A stretch of 64,000 nt of DNA from Gymnothorax reevesii (lineage: Eukaryota > Chordata > Actinopteri > Anguilliformes > Muraenidae): NCBI GenBank assembly GCA_029721435.1, contig CM056574.1, positions 76,179,501-76,243,500 of the forward strand, given 5' to 3'. The translations under genes were made by a program, and so were the position numbers. Below are positions 1-11,493 of the stretch, piece after piece; position 1 is the first letter of the stretch; every line of letters begins with the position of its first letter. Under the pieces are notes generated by a model that saw only the letters and a list, made by a program, of their open reading frames with translations, was not told the DNA's origin and did no database searches.

Positions 1-1492
1 ATCAAAACCAAAATGCCACACCGCAGCCACGAGCACCACGTTTTATGGACCTTTATCAAATTTTGTTGGTTAGTCTGTACACATTCGGCTTGCGAACCAA
101 GTTAGCTATCTAGTTAGGTTGCTTGCGTCAGGTCAGCCAACTAATGTCCGGAGAAAAGCAGAAGCTTACAGACATTAAACGTTACTTCCATGATAGCTGG
201 CGAACTTGACAATCTTAAAAAAAGAATAGTTTTGGCACCTTTATCCCAGCTGATTTATTTCAACACCCCTGAAGAAGGAACTTTGCCGATATGTCTGTCG
301 CCATAAAATGAAATAGGCTACACTTATAACCTGCATATCAAGTCTGATCATCTAATGTTACACATCCACAAGTGAAGTACACGATCATCCTTGATTAATT
401 TTGTGAAAGCAAAGACACGTGTTTTATGCAGTGATTGACATCTCATTCTAATGCTTAAACACTATTAGCAATCAGTTTTACTTGAAATAGCAGAGCAAGT
501 GCAGGTGTGATAAACGATATTAATTAGGGGTAATATTGCATTTTGGTGTAGCTAACAAAACCAGGGTGCTGCTGCCGTTCCCGGTGTTGGTGTTGCTGTG
601 CTGGCTTAATACTGCAGCATGGATGTATATACAGAACGAAAGATAATGTGGTGTCAAATTACTGCAGTTGTGGTTGTTTAGCGATATTTGGGGTACTGCT
701 TTAGACAAATAACCTGAAAGCATAATCTAAACCTATGTGGAATACATTTGGAAAAACCTGGAAGTTTATTCTCAAATGAACCAACCGGAAAAATAACCTC
801 TAACGCGGCGAGTGCTTCGAACCACGGGAACGCCGGTGCCAGCGTCGGCTCAGCTCACCAGTATCATCTGGCACTAATGTTCGTGAAATATGCAGAAACA
901 GATCACGGTAATAACACACGATGCGCGGCTGAAGAGGCCCATCAGTCCGGAGCCAGGGAGCCGGCGCCCGGTGGTGCAATGCCGGCCTTCATAGCTGCCA
1001 GCGGGGACACGCGCATCAAAGCCCCGCGCTGCGCCACCGAACACACGCTTTCACGAATATTAGCGCCAGGTGATACTGGTGAGCTGAGCTGACGCTGGCA
1101 CCAACTGTCCCGTAGTTCGAAGCACTCTCCACGGTAGAGGTCATTATTTCGGTTGGTTCATTTGTGAATGAACGTCAAGGCAAACTTTTATGTCGATAGA
1201 CTTATCTGTAAAGTGCCTTCTTCAGGCGTTATATGTTGAAATGAATCAGCCGGAGAATGGTGCCAAAGCTATTTTTTAAGAGTGTTCAGTTTGCCAGCTA
1301 TCATGGAAATAACATTAACGTCAGTAATCTTCTGCTTTTCTCCGGACATTAGTTGGCTGACCTGACGCTAGCAACCTAACTAGATAGCTAACTTGGTTCG
1401 CAAGCCGAATGTGTACAGACTAACCAACAAAATTTGATAAAGGTCCATAAAACGTGGTGCTCGTGGCTGCGGTGTGGCATTTTGGTTTTGAT
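1..1492. repeat. Foldback (long inverted-repeat) element, left end outside window
   Basis: Bases 1-309 are the inverted complement of about 1188-1492, with few mismatches. Inner arms near 765-900 and 1046-1172 pair in the same register, so the whole block can fold into one hairpin with a GC-rich loop near 900-1045. The left arm carries about 450 bases (310-755) with no partner in the right arm, probably a later insertion. Pairing is still perfect at base 1, so the element may extend off the window. The open frame at 748-1092 lies across the stem-loop and is not a gene. A foldback or MITE-type DNA transposon is likely; the superfamily is not identified. Confidence 0.75.
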
Positions 1493-3537
1493 GTTCAGAA
1501 GACATTGTGCAATGCTATAGTTAGCAGCAGCCAGTGTTGCTTAAGAGGGACACGAGTCACACAACAGTCGATGTCTCAAGATATTAGAGATTTAACATTA
1601 AACTTAACCTGTCCTAAACAAGGGCAGTACTGTTATCCAGTCACAGACAAATTTCGTCATTACCTTTCCCCCTTTTCTTTGGTGGTTGGGCATAATGCAT
1701 CTAATTGGAGACCGAAGCAGCCAATCAGAATTGTGGCACATTCGTAACACTGCACAGCTCGAGCGAGCGCGCAGGTGAAGCTGAGCGCACACAGAGAGGT
1801 CAGACTGAGAGAGAGGGAGAGACATGCTTTGAGCGAGCATGCTGCGGTCTGCCAGCGCGCAGAACATGAGTTTGCGAGAGGGTATAGAGTGAAACTGAGG
1901 GAAGGGGGTTAATATTGCACGTTTATATTGGTCATAGCAAACATGCAAAAATATTTGTTGAGCACAGAATAGTTTTGTTCGCCCAATCAGAAGGTTTTGT
2001 TTGCTCACAAAATTTCTTTTTTCTCTAAACAAGATTTGTGTGCTTGCGAAATATATTTTTCTGCGCTCAAAATGTCCAATTGCTCGCTCAGGATTGTGGC
2101 ACAAATATAATTCCATAATTAGCAACCGTTGCTCAGACTGATTGGAGGAACCGACGGGAATCTAACTTGTTTTTGAAAGCCGTGTTATACATTGCACTAC
2201 GAAATTATACAGCGTTTAACTTACTTCCGCACACCAATGGCTACGGAAAAAATATCAATAGCCTACGTCTCTATAATTTCTGAATTTGCGTGAATTAATT
2301 CGCGACGTTCATTGAGCAATTAGCCATGAGAATCCGTTCTATATACCCTGAATGTGACAGCCAAAGTGCGTTGTAGCACAGCTGAGTGAAGAAAAAAATA
2401 ATTGCTGTGAAGTCCGCAAAAGTTTCGGATTTTTGGCAGATTGTCATCCTTGCGGATTCACATCAATTATATCAACATAGCCAACAAGTAATCGCTTTGT
2501 AATTAGCATTTCTTAATCATTACGTGTCACGCATTGGTGGTGGCGACTCTGTTAATTAACTGTTTGATTGTTAATCAATCAAACCTGATCGCAAACCGTT
2601 TAAGAGCAATTATCCGGGAAAGGGTGATGTTCCTGAAAGCCTTCCTGGCATCTGACGGTACGCCACTGCTCATACAGCACCAAACAACTGAGCATTTTTT
2701 AGCCGACTGGTCACCTGATTAGCTAGTTTAATGCTATAGCCCAAACAATGATAGATAACGTGAGGGCGACCACCACAAACAATGTCGGTCGACTTTGCAA
2801 ATCTATGTTAAGCTGAGCGTTTTCTTTTGTGTAGGTATTGTTAGGCAACATAAATGAACACATAAAGAAGAATCAGGCAGTTCTCCATTGCCTGAGAAAA
2901 ATATCTCCATAAAGACTACCCATGTGACTTCTTGTGATGAATGACAGTAGTCATGAATTGCATTGTACATGTGCGTGTAATGTTGATTTTATTTCTTTAA
3001 TCTCACACTATAATAACATGTTCCACGTGTGCAAAAAAGTTCCCTCCCCCTCCCCTCTGAGCACTTGCCCTCCATGATGTCTGTGCACGCCACTGTCACC
3101 GATGTATGCACAGAGTTCCTTGAGCCTGAAAACATTTGTGTGCTTCAATGGCTTATTTCTTGAATTTGTCCACCATTCATCATTGGTTCACATTTTCGGC
3201 CAATATACATGCACTCCGCACAGCTCTAGATGAGAAATGGCAATATGTCCCCCAAGTCACCAGTGACCATTTGTTACAGTCTGTACAGCAGATCTGAAGC
3301 AGTGCAATGGGCCAAAGACGGACATACCCAATATTGCTTTGTGAGATTTGGACAATAGACTCCATTCCCTTCATCATCACGCCATCATGAGATTTTTGTT
3401 TGTCTGTTTAAATACATCATTAAATGTGTTGCAATTTGGTCATACAACCTGTGAACACTCAATGAAAGTACAATGAGCTTCTGAACATGGTCATATTTTG
3501 CACAAGTGTTGCATTTATATTTTTGTTTATTGTAGAT
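1493..3537. other. No gene recognised; anonymous sequence
   Basis: The part at 1740-1900 is richer in G and C, with repeated GAGCGAGC-type words, and the phrase ATTGTGGCACA recurs near 1731 and 2093. This hints at an old repeat, but no terminal repeats could be fixed. From 2130 to 3537 I see no coding signal, splice-site pairs or known repeat. Open frames here (for example 1604-2125 on the minus strand) have no recognisable domain. Confidence 0.5.
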
Positions 3538-4979
3538 CAGGGTTCCCAAACTCAGTACTGGGGCCTCCCTTTGTATGCTAGTTTTCGTTCCTACCATATT
3601 TGCCATCATATAGTTTAATAAGCTATTAATTTGTCCTAATTAGGTGGATCTTGTGTTTAAAGATGTCATTTGCTGTATTCAGCCAAATGTTCATAGCAAT
3701 ATCCATGTGTGCCTTGAAGAATAAAAGAAGCTTGAATAAACTGTTTTTTTTTTTTCTTTTCCTATGTTGCAAGCAATTTTGGGTCATACCATTTTTAAAC
3801 AGATCAAGTCAGGCACTGAGAAAATCAGTAACCTTGAAATCAGGTTGCTGACTACAAGTGATCAGATTTCTTTATAATAATTTGCTTGCACTCAATAACG
3901 TAAGCCAATGAGAGTCAAAGCTGTTTTATCTACTTTTGTTTTTTGTGTAAGGAATAGTGAAAAGTGGACTCGCTAGAGTGCACAATATTCAGACGAAAAG
4001 CTAAGGCACGAAGACCTGAACCACTAAAGTCTCAGAGGAGAGGGATAGGAAGGGACCAATCCCCAAAATTACGTAACTCAAAAAGGTACACTCCTGTGGG
4101 AAAATCTAAATGCAAAAGAAAACCGAATAACTGAGGCTTCAGGAGTAAACTAAGAACGAAAGGGCTAGGAGAGAAATACTATGTAGATACTAAAACACAA
4201 ACAAAGCTCGGCGGAAAAAATAAACAAACCACACATTCGCGGACAAAACCTCTGCCTAAACTGAAGCAGTGCAAGACAACACTGACGCAAAGAAGTGCTG
4301 GAGCCCTGGGTAATATATAGGCTTCACATTAGTGATGTAGTCAAGACCGCCTTAGTCAAGACCAAGACACTACCAAGACCAAAGGGTAACTAGACTAAGA
4401 CAAAATCGAGATCAAGTCCAAGACAGACCATTTCCTTTCATGAATTTTGGGATCTTCCGAAACCAGTGAATAACCTGCCTTATTTAGCTAATTTTACTCT
4501 GCAAGACTGACATCGGCACTAATGATGACAAACTGGGCAAATGGGGGGCAACCACCACCAGTTGACCACCTGCCGTTTTTAGCTATTTTCATCTGGCTGT
4601 TGACTTCGGATAAAGCCAATGAAGACACTGAAGATCAGAACACTCAACATGACACCAGGACATTTATAAGACCATCAGGAGTTACCCTGCATACATAGCT
4701 ATCTTCAAAACTTCAAAGCCATTCATTTGTAAAACAGCACAAGCTCCCCAATACTATGACTGAGTAGCAGTATGCTTCATCCAGTGAATTCGCCAGAAAA
4801 TTTTCTTCATAAAATTCTAGTGATAACTGACCTTATCTATAACCCTTAACTCAGCTAGAGCGAGCGAGATTAACTGCAGTTAACCAGGGTTAGTCAGCAG
4901 ATGCTTGCAAACAACTTATATTCCGAGTACTGAACAGATTATACCGTGCATGCCTGTACAACATTTTTACAATAATATA

Positions 4980-6592
4980 CACTCAACAAAAATATAAACG
5001 CAACACTTTTGTTTTTGCTCCCATTTGTCATGAGATGGACTCAAAGATCTAAAATTCAATCTAGATACACAATATTACCATTTCTCTCAAACATTGTTCA
5101 CAAATCTGTCTAAATATGTGATAGTGAGCACTTTTGCTTTGCTGAGACAATCCATCCCACCTCACAGGTGTGCCACATCAAGATGCTCATCAGACACCAT
5201 GACTAGTGCACAGGTGTACCTTAGACTGTCCACAATAAAAGGCCACCCTGAAATGTGCCGTTTTTGCTTTATTGGGGGTCTGGGGACTCAGAGCCAGTCA
5301 GTATCTGGTGTGACCACCATTTGCCTCATGCAGTGCAACACATCCTCTTCGCATAGAGTGTATCAGATTGTCAATTGTGGCCTGTGGAATGCTGGTCCAC
5401 TCCTCTTCAATGGCTGTGCGAAGTTGCTGGATATTAGTGGGAACTGGTACACGCTGTCGTATACGCCGGTCAAGCACATCCCAAACATGCTCAATGGGTG
5501 ACATGTCCGGTGAGTATGCTGGCCGTGCAAGAACTGGGACATTTTCAGCTTCCAAGAATTGTGTACAGATCCTTGCAACATGGGGCCGTGCATTATCTTG
5601 CTGAAACATGAGGTGATGTTCATGGATGTATGGCACAACATTGGGCCTTAGGATCTCATCACGGTATCTCTGTGCATTCAAAATGCCATCAATAAAATGC
5701 ACCTGTGTTCTTCGTCCATAACAGATGCCTGCCCATACCATAACCCCACCACCACCATGGGCCACTCGATCCACAACATTGACATCAGCAAAGCGCTCAC
5801 CCACACGACGCCACACACGCTGTCTGCCATCTGCCTTGAACAATGTAAACCCAGATTCATCCGTGAAGAGAACACCTCTCCAACGTGCCAGACACCATCG
5901 AATGTGAGCATTTGCCCACTCAAGTCTGTTACGGCGACGATCTGGAGTCAGGTTAAGACCCCGATGAGGACGACGAGCATGCAGTGGAGCTTCCCTGAGA
6001 CGGTTTCTGACAGTTTGTGCCGAAATTCTTTGGTTATGCAAACCAATTGTTTCAGCAGCTGTCTGAGTAGCTGGTCTCAGACGATCTTGGAGGTGAACCT
6101 GCTGGATGTAGAGGTCCTGGGCTGGTGTGGTTACACGTGGTCTGCGTTTGTGAGGCCGGTTGGATGTACTGCCATATTCTCTGAAATGCCTTTGGAGACG
6201 GCTTATGGTGGAGAAATGAACATTCAATGCCTGAGCAACAGATCTGGTTGACATTCCTGCTGTCAGCATGCCAATTGCACGCTCCCTCAATGCTTGCGCC
6301 ATCTGTGGCATTTTGCTGTGAGACAAAACGGCACATTTCAGAGTGGCCTTTTATTGTGGGCAGTATAAGGTACACCTGTGCACTAATCATGGTGTCTGAT
6401 GGTGGTCTGAGGTGGGATGGATTGTCTCAGCAAAGCAAAAGTGCTCACTATCACACATTTAAACAGATTTGTGAACAACGTTTGAGAGAAATGGTAATAT
6501 TGTGTATCTGGAATGAATTTTAGATCTTTGAGTCCATCTCATGACAAATGGGAGCAAAAACAAAAGTGTTGCGTTTATATTTTTATTGAGTG
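4980..6592 (-). mobile_element. Tc1-like transposon with long terminal inverted repeats
   Basis: Flanked by TA on both sides (4978-4979 and 6593-6594). The terminal inverted repeats start CACTCAACAAAAATATAAAC and CACTCAATAAAAATATAAAC and run about 285 bases on the left (4980-5264) and 268 on the right (6325-6592). They differ by a few substitutions and a gap of about 20 bases, so the copy looks young. One full-length transposase frame fills the space between them. It lies in the hAT element at 4330-7352. Confidence 0.95.
5298..6311 (-). CDS. Tc1-family DD34E transposase, intact frame
   Basis: This encodes a 337-residue protein, the usual length for Tc1/mariner transposases, which cut out and reinsert their own element at TA sites in the nucleus. 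I start at the ATG at 6311; the frame is open a few codons upstream but without an earlier ATG. Residues 5-60 hold the first helix-turn-helix of the paired-like DNA-binding region, followed by a basic stretch (HKRRPR) resembling the GRPR-type linker. The catalytic triad is complete: D151 in FTDESGF, D239 in QQDNARPH and E274 in SPDMSPIEHVWD, with 34 residues between the last two. No stop or frameshift interrupts it. It ends just inside the left inverted repeat. It is the only apparently complete transposase in the window. Activity is inferred from the sequence only. Confidence 0.95.
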   Translation of the reverse strand: MPQMAQALRERAIGMLTAGMSTRSVAQALNVHFSTISRLQRHFREYGSTSNRPHKRRPRVTTPAQDLYIQQVHLQDRLRPATQTAAETIGLHNQRISAQTVRNRLREAPLHARRPHRGLNLTPDRRRNRLEWANAHIRWCLARWRGVLFTDESGFTLFKADGRQRVWRRVGERFADVNVVDRVAHGGGGVMVWAGICYGRRTQVHFIDGILNAQRYRDEILRPNVVPYIHEHHLMFQQDNARPHVARICTQFLEAENVPVLARPAYSPDMSPIEHVWDVLDRRIRQRVPVPTNIQQLRTAIEEEWTSIPQATIDNLIHSMRRGCVALHEANGGHTRY

Positions 6593-6735
6593 TAGAAAGT
6601 ATGTATAAGTTGTTTGGTCTTGAGACGTTTGGGAGTTTTTTTCCCTCAGAGTTTAAGAACAGAGCTAGTCTATGTTAGCTTAACTCTCGGCAAGTTTCCT
6701 CTTCAAGTGCCTGGTGAAAGTTAACGTTGTACCGG

Positions 6736-6930
6736 GCAGGGCTGGGTTCAATTACTTTTTTCATTTACAATTGATTGTAATTGTTCCGTAATTACAATTG
6801 CTAGTGCTTTCTGGATAGAATGTTCAATTGCAATTACAATTACTTTTCGATAAAAAATGAAATGAAAATTAAATTACAATTACAAAAGTAATTGATCACA
6901 ATTACTGTGATAGTAATTGAACCCAACCCT
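6736..6930. mobile_element. Short MITE, hAT-like, palindromic ends
   Basis: Ends read CAGGGCTGGGTTCAATTAC and GTAATTGAACCCAACCCT, a clear inverted repeat. The interior is rich in TAATTG/CAATTA words. TGTACCGG on the left and TGTACCAG on the right resemble a diverged target duplication, although two extra bases separate the left copy from the repeat. Non-coding. Confidence 0.65.
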
Positions 6931-7599
6931 TGTACCAGCAGTCTTGGTCAAGGCGATTTGACAAAATCTGCACACAGCAGAAACCTTTTTTTCCTTCATT
7001 ATTTCGCATATACAAAAGTAGATTCTTTGCAATCCGTATCGGATAACCTGATAATAGATGAATTCGCTGACATTTCTACTGGTTCACTGGACCAATTCGT
7101 TGTGCATATGTTGGGAGACGAGACAGAGAGACGGGAAGGGAGACCATGCAGGCATGGAAAAATATACATTGTAAAATGTTTTTAAATAGATTCCTCCTAT
7201 TGGCTGCATTTAAAAAAGGCTGCGTAGTAATGAAGAGGCTGTACCAGGACCAGCTGCTTGCCTGGATTTTGAAATCACCTCAAGACCGTTACGTCCAAGA
7301 CCAAGACCATGTAAAAGTGATCTCGAGACCTGTCTTGAGTACTACAACACTACTTCACACACCTAAGAATTACTAATCAGCCACATAAGCAGTCAGCAGA
7401 TAGGAAAAGATAGCTGATTAGCAAAAGGAACATAGTTAACTCCGCAATGATAGTAAAAAAGAAACAACCAGGACAAAAGATGTGAGAAACTCGACAAATA
7501 AGACCAAACCAGTCCTGTCAATAAAGAAAAATACCCAGAAGCTGAAAGCAGCTCTGATTAAGGCAGAAAATATTCAAAGGGAAAACCTGCAACATGACA

Positions 7600-7945
7600 G
7601 GACCCCCCTCTCAAGGAACAGCACCAGAAGTTCCCCTAGTACTCTGCTGGTGAAACTCAGAAATCAAGCTGGGATCCAAAATATCCTTCGAAGAGACCCA
7701 GCAACGCTCCCCTGGCCCATAACCCTCCAAGTCAACCAAAAACTGTTTCCCTCTTACAGACACATCTCTCAGCCAGAATGCGCCAAACGGTGTAGACTGG
7801 CGCCCCATCAATAACCCGAGGTGGAGGAGGTGGCTTGTCCACAGGTGCCAAAACACTGGTACTGGCCGGTTTAATATAAGAGACATGAAAGGTAGTATGA
7901 ATCTTCACAGACATAAAGAGCTGCAGCCAAACGGTCACAGAATTA
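7600..7945 (-). pseudogene. Ty3/gypsy integrase C-terminus and chromodomain, broken
   Basis: One minus-strand frame carries FHVSYIKP, typical of the integrase end just before the chromodomain in fish chromoviruses. Another frame carries [13 protein letters not shown] followed by [11 protein letters not shown], the second half of a chromodomain (usually WEGYG..E.SWEP). The two frames do not join without a shift, so this is a relic. A chromodomain normally directs integration to marked chromatin. The upstream part of the integrase continues at 9209, beyond a LINE insertion. Confidence 0.8.
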
Positions 7946-7964
7946 ATCTTCCTTATGATTTTAA

Positions 7965-9208
7965 ATGAGTTTTGAGTTTTCAGCTTTGAGTGTCTGTTTA
8001 GGAAATAGCATAAACTGCAGCCGACTGACAGTTATTGGGGTTTATCGTCCACCATCAGCTCAATCCGACGCTGTCGATAATTTAGCAAATTTGTCTGCGC
8101 AAGAAAACTCTGAAATCATTTTACTTGGTGATTTTAATATCGACTGGCTCTCGGATGCTTCAAATAGCTTGAAAGATGTGAGCATTAATTTGAATATGAC
8201 TCAACTGATCATGCGTCCTACACGGCCTGATCCTAAGGGTCCTGATAAAGCTAAGCTCTTGGATCTTATTTTAACTAATAGGCCTCATAATTTTAAAGTT
8301 AATGGCATTTTCCCTTGGTATTTTAGTGACCATTGGCTCTTAAAAATTTGCAGTCAGATTTACAAATCTTTCAGAGGGATCTTTTAGACCTTAAACTAAT
8401 TTCAAATTCTGAAAAAACTAAATTCATGCTTTTCTCTCTAAAACCAGCTGCTAGGTTCCATAATGGTTGCATCACGACAGTAAATGGAAACCAAATCGAA
8501 AGAGTTCCTTAATACAAATACCTTGGCATTTGGGTGGATGACAATCTTAATTTTAGGAACCATACTGATGAGCTGGTGAAGAATTTGAAGCCAAAATAGG
8601 CTATGCTGTACAGGAATAAAGCCTGATTTCCGAAGAATTGCACAAGAAAGATTGTTCAAGCAACTATTCTCTCTAGAATAGATTATAGTGATGTGATTTG
8701 TATGCCTACTGCACCCTCCTTGCAGAAGTCACTTGACGCAGTGTACAACGCTGCATTTAGGTTCAAAACTGGAGATGGCTTCCTAACACATCACCGTACA
8801 CTTTATTTTAACGCTGGATAGTCTTTGTTGGCCATGAGAAGGGAGCAACATTGTAGCCTTTTCATATACAAGGCATTGTTTGGTAAACTGCCTGGATATC
8901 TGACCGCGCACTCTTGACTTTTTGATTTGAGATGTCCTAAGGGTGCGTACTGATCTGGGTAAAACTGCTTTTATGCTCCACAGAGGTGGAATAGGATTCA
9001 GCAGTTTTTAAAGTTGGAAAGTCTTATTTCAATTGATTGTTTTAAATGTCTTTTATTAGCTTCCTCAAAACAGGAAAGTACATGTGTAATGTAGTCATTG
9101 TTTTAATTTATTGTACTTGGTGTTTTCTGTTTTTTGCTACTGGGCTCCGTTGCAAAAGAGAGCTTGCTTTCAATCGGACTCCTAGTATAAATAAATAAAT
9201 AAAAATGG
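7965..9208 (+). pseudogene. LINE fragment: endonuclease plus reverse transcriptase C-terminus
   Basis: At 7965-8375 the frame shows VIGVYRPPSA and LLGDFNIDWL, apurinic-type endonuclease motifs, ending with SDHWL. The sequence then jumps directly to the C-terminal reverse transcriptase region (YKYLGIWVDDN near 8515, then ILSRIDYSDVI), so the catalytic centre is deleted. Several stops are present. It ends in a TAAATAAA-type tail (9186-9204). It splits the Ty3 integrase coding for GPFKII; about five bases (AAATG) appear on both sides, a short target duplication. The LINE clade is not certain. Confidence 0.75.
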
Positions 9209-10260
9209 ACCAATAAACCGTGGGGCAAGCTTCTGCGATTCCACTCTCAGAGGGAGATCCCGTGCAGAGATCCAAACTCATTTTTCAACGCGATCAGAAG
9301 GGGCCAGATGATGCCTCCTATGGGCCCACTGCTTCTGTTTAGTAGAGGCACGTACAAGAGCCCTGCGAACCTTACTCCAAACTGCGAGGCACCGTCGAAT
9401 AAAACGTCCTGCAGAGGGAAACTCGGCCTCTTTTTCCAATTCAGGAAAAAGCGGGGATTGATAACCCATTTGAGCCTCAAAATGCGAACGCCCAGTAGAA
9501 GCATTCCAGAGCGAATTATGGGCATATTCTGCCCACGGAAGAACACGACTCCATGAAGTGGGGCTATTGGCCGCCAAGCAATGTAACGTGTTCTCTAAGG
9601 ACTGGATAGTCCTTTCAGTTTGGCCGTTAGTTTCAGGATGAAACCCTGATGACAGGCTCACTGATGCTCCTAACTGCTTGCAAAAAGACTGCCAGAATCC
9701 AGCAGTAAACTGTGGTGCCCGATCAGGGACCACATTAAGAGGAATACCATGTAGCCTGAAAACATGATTGATCATCAGTTGAGCAGTCTCCTGAGTGGAC
9801 GGTAGTTTGGGCAAAGCTACAAAACGGGCTGCTTTAGAAAAACGGTCAACCATAACCAAAATCACCGAATTACCATCAGACATTGGTAACCCAGTAATAA
9901 AATCCAATGCTATATGGCTCCAGGGACATTTAGGAATGGGTAATGGTCCTAAGAGACCAGAACATCTTTGTCCAGACTAGGCCACCAGAAACGTCGAGAA
10001 AGGAAATCCTTGATGCGCAGCACCCCCAGATGACCTGCCAACCTAGACGAGTGAGCCCACTGAAGGACGCGAGACCGTACCCCCACTGGAACAAATAAAC
10101 AGTTAGGTGGTCCTCCACTGGCCCTGGGTCAGTAGTTAGGGCCTTCTGGACCATGGCTTCTATGTCCCATAAAACCGGAGCAATGATCCTATTCTCTGGG
10201 ACAATAGCTTCAGGGACAGCTTCCCTGTCCCAATGATCATATATGCGAGACAAAGCATCT
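9209..10260 (-). pseudogene. Ty3/gypsy integrase, catalytic core and zinc-binding part, broken
   Basis: Frame 9278-9907 holds MDFITGLPMSDG with the first catalytic Asp, then VPDRAPQF with the second, then [11 protein letters not shown] with the Glu, the D,D35E pattern of retroviral-type integrase. A separate frame at 9930-10253 covers the spacer before the core. Stops and shifts separate the pieces. The C-terminal part, [13 protein letters not shown] at about 9209-9245, is cut by the LINE insertion and resumes at 7945. Confidence 0.85.
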
Positions 10261-11493
10261 GGTTTAATGTTCTTCGACCCCGGTCGATAGGTCGAATTTT
10301 AATTAAAACGGTTAAATAACATTGCCCACCGCGCTTGTCTTGCATTGTGCCTTGTGTAAGTGTAAAGATTTGTCGTGCTGGGAGCGCTGAGAAAGCGACC
10401 TCAACCTCAGATGCATCAACCTCCGCCACAAACGGGAGGGATGGGTCGGGGTTAACAAAAACCGGTTTGGAACTAAACCTCTTCTTTAGCCCCTCAAAAG
10501 CCTCATGTGCCTCAGGAGTCAAACAAAACAAGACCACTGATCCTTCTTAGTTAAGGCGATAGTAGGAGCAGCTACAGCACTAAAATTCCTAATAAATCGC
10601 CTGTAAAAGTTGGCAAACCCTAAAAATCGCTGAATCTCTTTGACTGACTGAGGAACTGGCCAGTTCATAACTGCTGACACCTTGCCAGGATCCATGTGGA
10701 CCTTGCCCTCAGAAACAATGAAACCCAAAAAAGAGACTGACCTGGAATGGAAATGGCATTTCTCTGCCTTTACGAAAAGTTTGGTCTCCAACAGAGCTTT
10801 GAGCTCCTGACGTACATGGGCCTTATGTTCACTGAGAGATGCTGAAAAAATCTGAATATCGTTGAAATAAACAAATACAAATTTTTCCAGCATATCGCGT
10901 AACACATCGTTAACTAACACCTGGAAGACTGCAGGGGCATTAATGAGGCCAAAGGGCACCACCAGGTACTCATAGTACCAGTCGTGGGTGTTAAACACTG
11001 TTTTCCATTCTTCGTCCCTTACGTATCCTAATAAGGTTGTAAGCGTTCCTGAGATCCAATTTAGTGGAAAATGACGCTCCTTGGAGGCGTTCAAACGCTG
11101 CTTTCATGAGAGGTAGTGGATAACGATTCCTGATAGTGATATTATTTAAACCCCTATAGTCAATACATGGCCGGAGTCTGCCATCTTTCTTAGAAACAAA
11201 GAACAGACCTGCTCCAGCAGGAGAAGTAGAGGGTCTAATAAAGCCATTAGCCAAAGCCTCCTGAATATAATCTCTCATGGCTTTACTTCTAGGGATTGAG
11301 AGTGAAAATAGGGCCCCTCTAGGGGGCGTGGTACCTGGCAGAAGATCAACAGCACAATCGTAAGCGCGATGAGGTGGTTAAGTAGTAGCTTTCTGCTTAC
11401 AAAAAACTTTTGCCAGATCAGAATGTTCTGAAGGAACATTGGAGGGTAATGCAAAATCCAGCGCAGCCCCCACATTCCAATTATCTTAGTCAT
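10160..11493 (-). pseudogene. Ty3/gypsy reverse transcriptase and RNase H, broken
   Basis: Reading on the minus strand, frame 10991-11278 begins the polymerase ([36 protein letters not shown]). Frame 10519-11094 continues with fingers and palm; its catalytic box reads YFNDI where YLDDI is expected, so one of the paired aspartates is lost. Frame 10160-10537 is RNase H (PFVAEVDASEVEVAF). The sequence before it at 11275-11493 matches the pre-polymerase segment out of frame. At least three frame changes occur. Confidence 0.85.

Larger units (their letters stand above)
4330..7352. mobile_element. Non-autonomous hAT element, split by a Tc1 transposon
   Basis: The ends are inverted repeats: TAGTGATGTAGTCAAGACC on the left and the complement of TAGTGTTGTAGTACTCAAGAC on the right, with further GTCAAGACC words inside. 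An 8-bp target duplication, CTTCACAT (4322-4329) and CTTCACAC (7353-7360), flanks it. Removing the nested Tc1 (4980-6592) and a small MITE (about 6736-6930) leaves about 1.2 kb with no transposase, so movement would need an outside enzyme. Confidence 0.85.
3946..7599 (-). repeat. 3' LTR of the chromodomain Ty3 element, split by a hAT insertion
   Basis: Without the hAT element at 4330-7352 and its target duplication this LTR is about 620 bases. On the minus strand it begins TGTCATGTTGCAGG at 7599 and ends CCTTACA at 3946. Its terminal segments are repeated in the 5' LTR at 13291-14002. Confidence 0.8.

Noticed and set aside
748..1092. 114-residue open frame, plus strand
   Set aside because: It lies over the stem-loop of the foldback repeat and has no domain or splice context.
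1604..2125. 173-residue open frame, minus strand
   Set aside because: No recognisable motif, biased composition from AT- and C-rich repeats, no supporting splice or promoter signals.
5697..6251. 184-residue plus-strand frame opposite the Tc1 transposase
   Set aside because: Shadow of the real transposase on the other strand; no domain of its own.
7146..7376. Frame over the right end of the hAT element
   Set aside because: It crosses the terminal repeat of a non-autonomous element; no domain.
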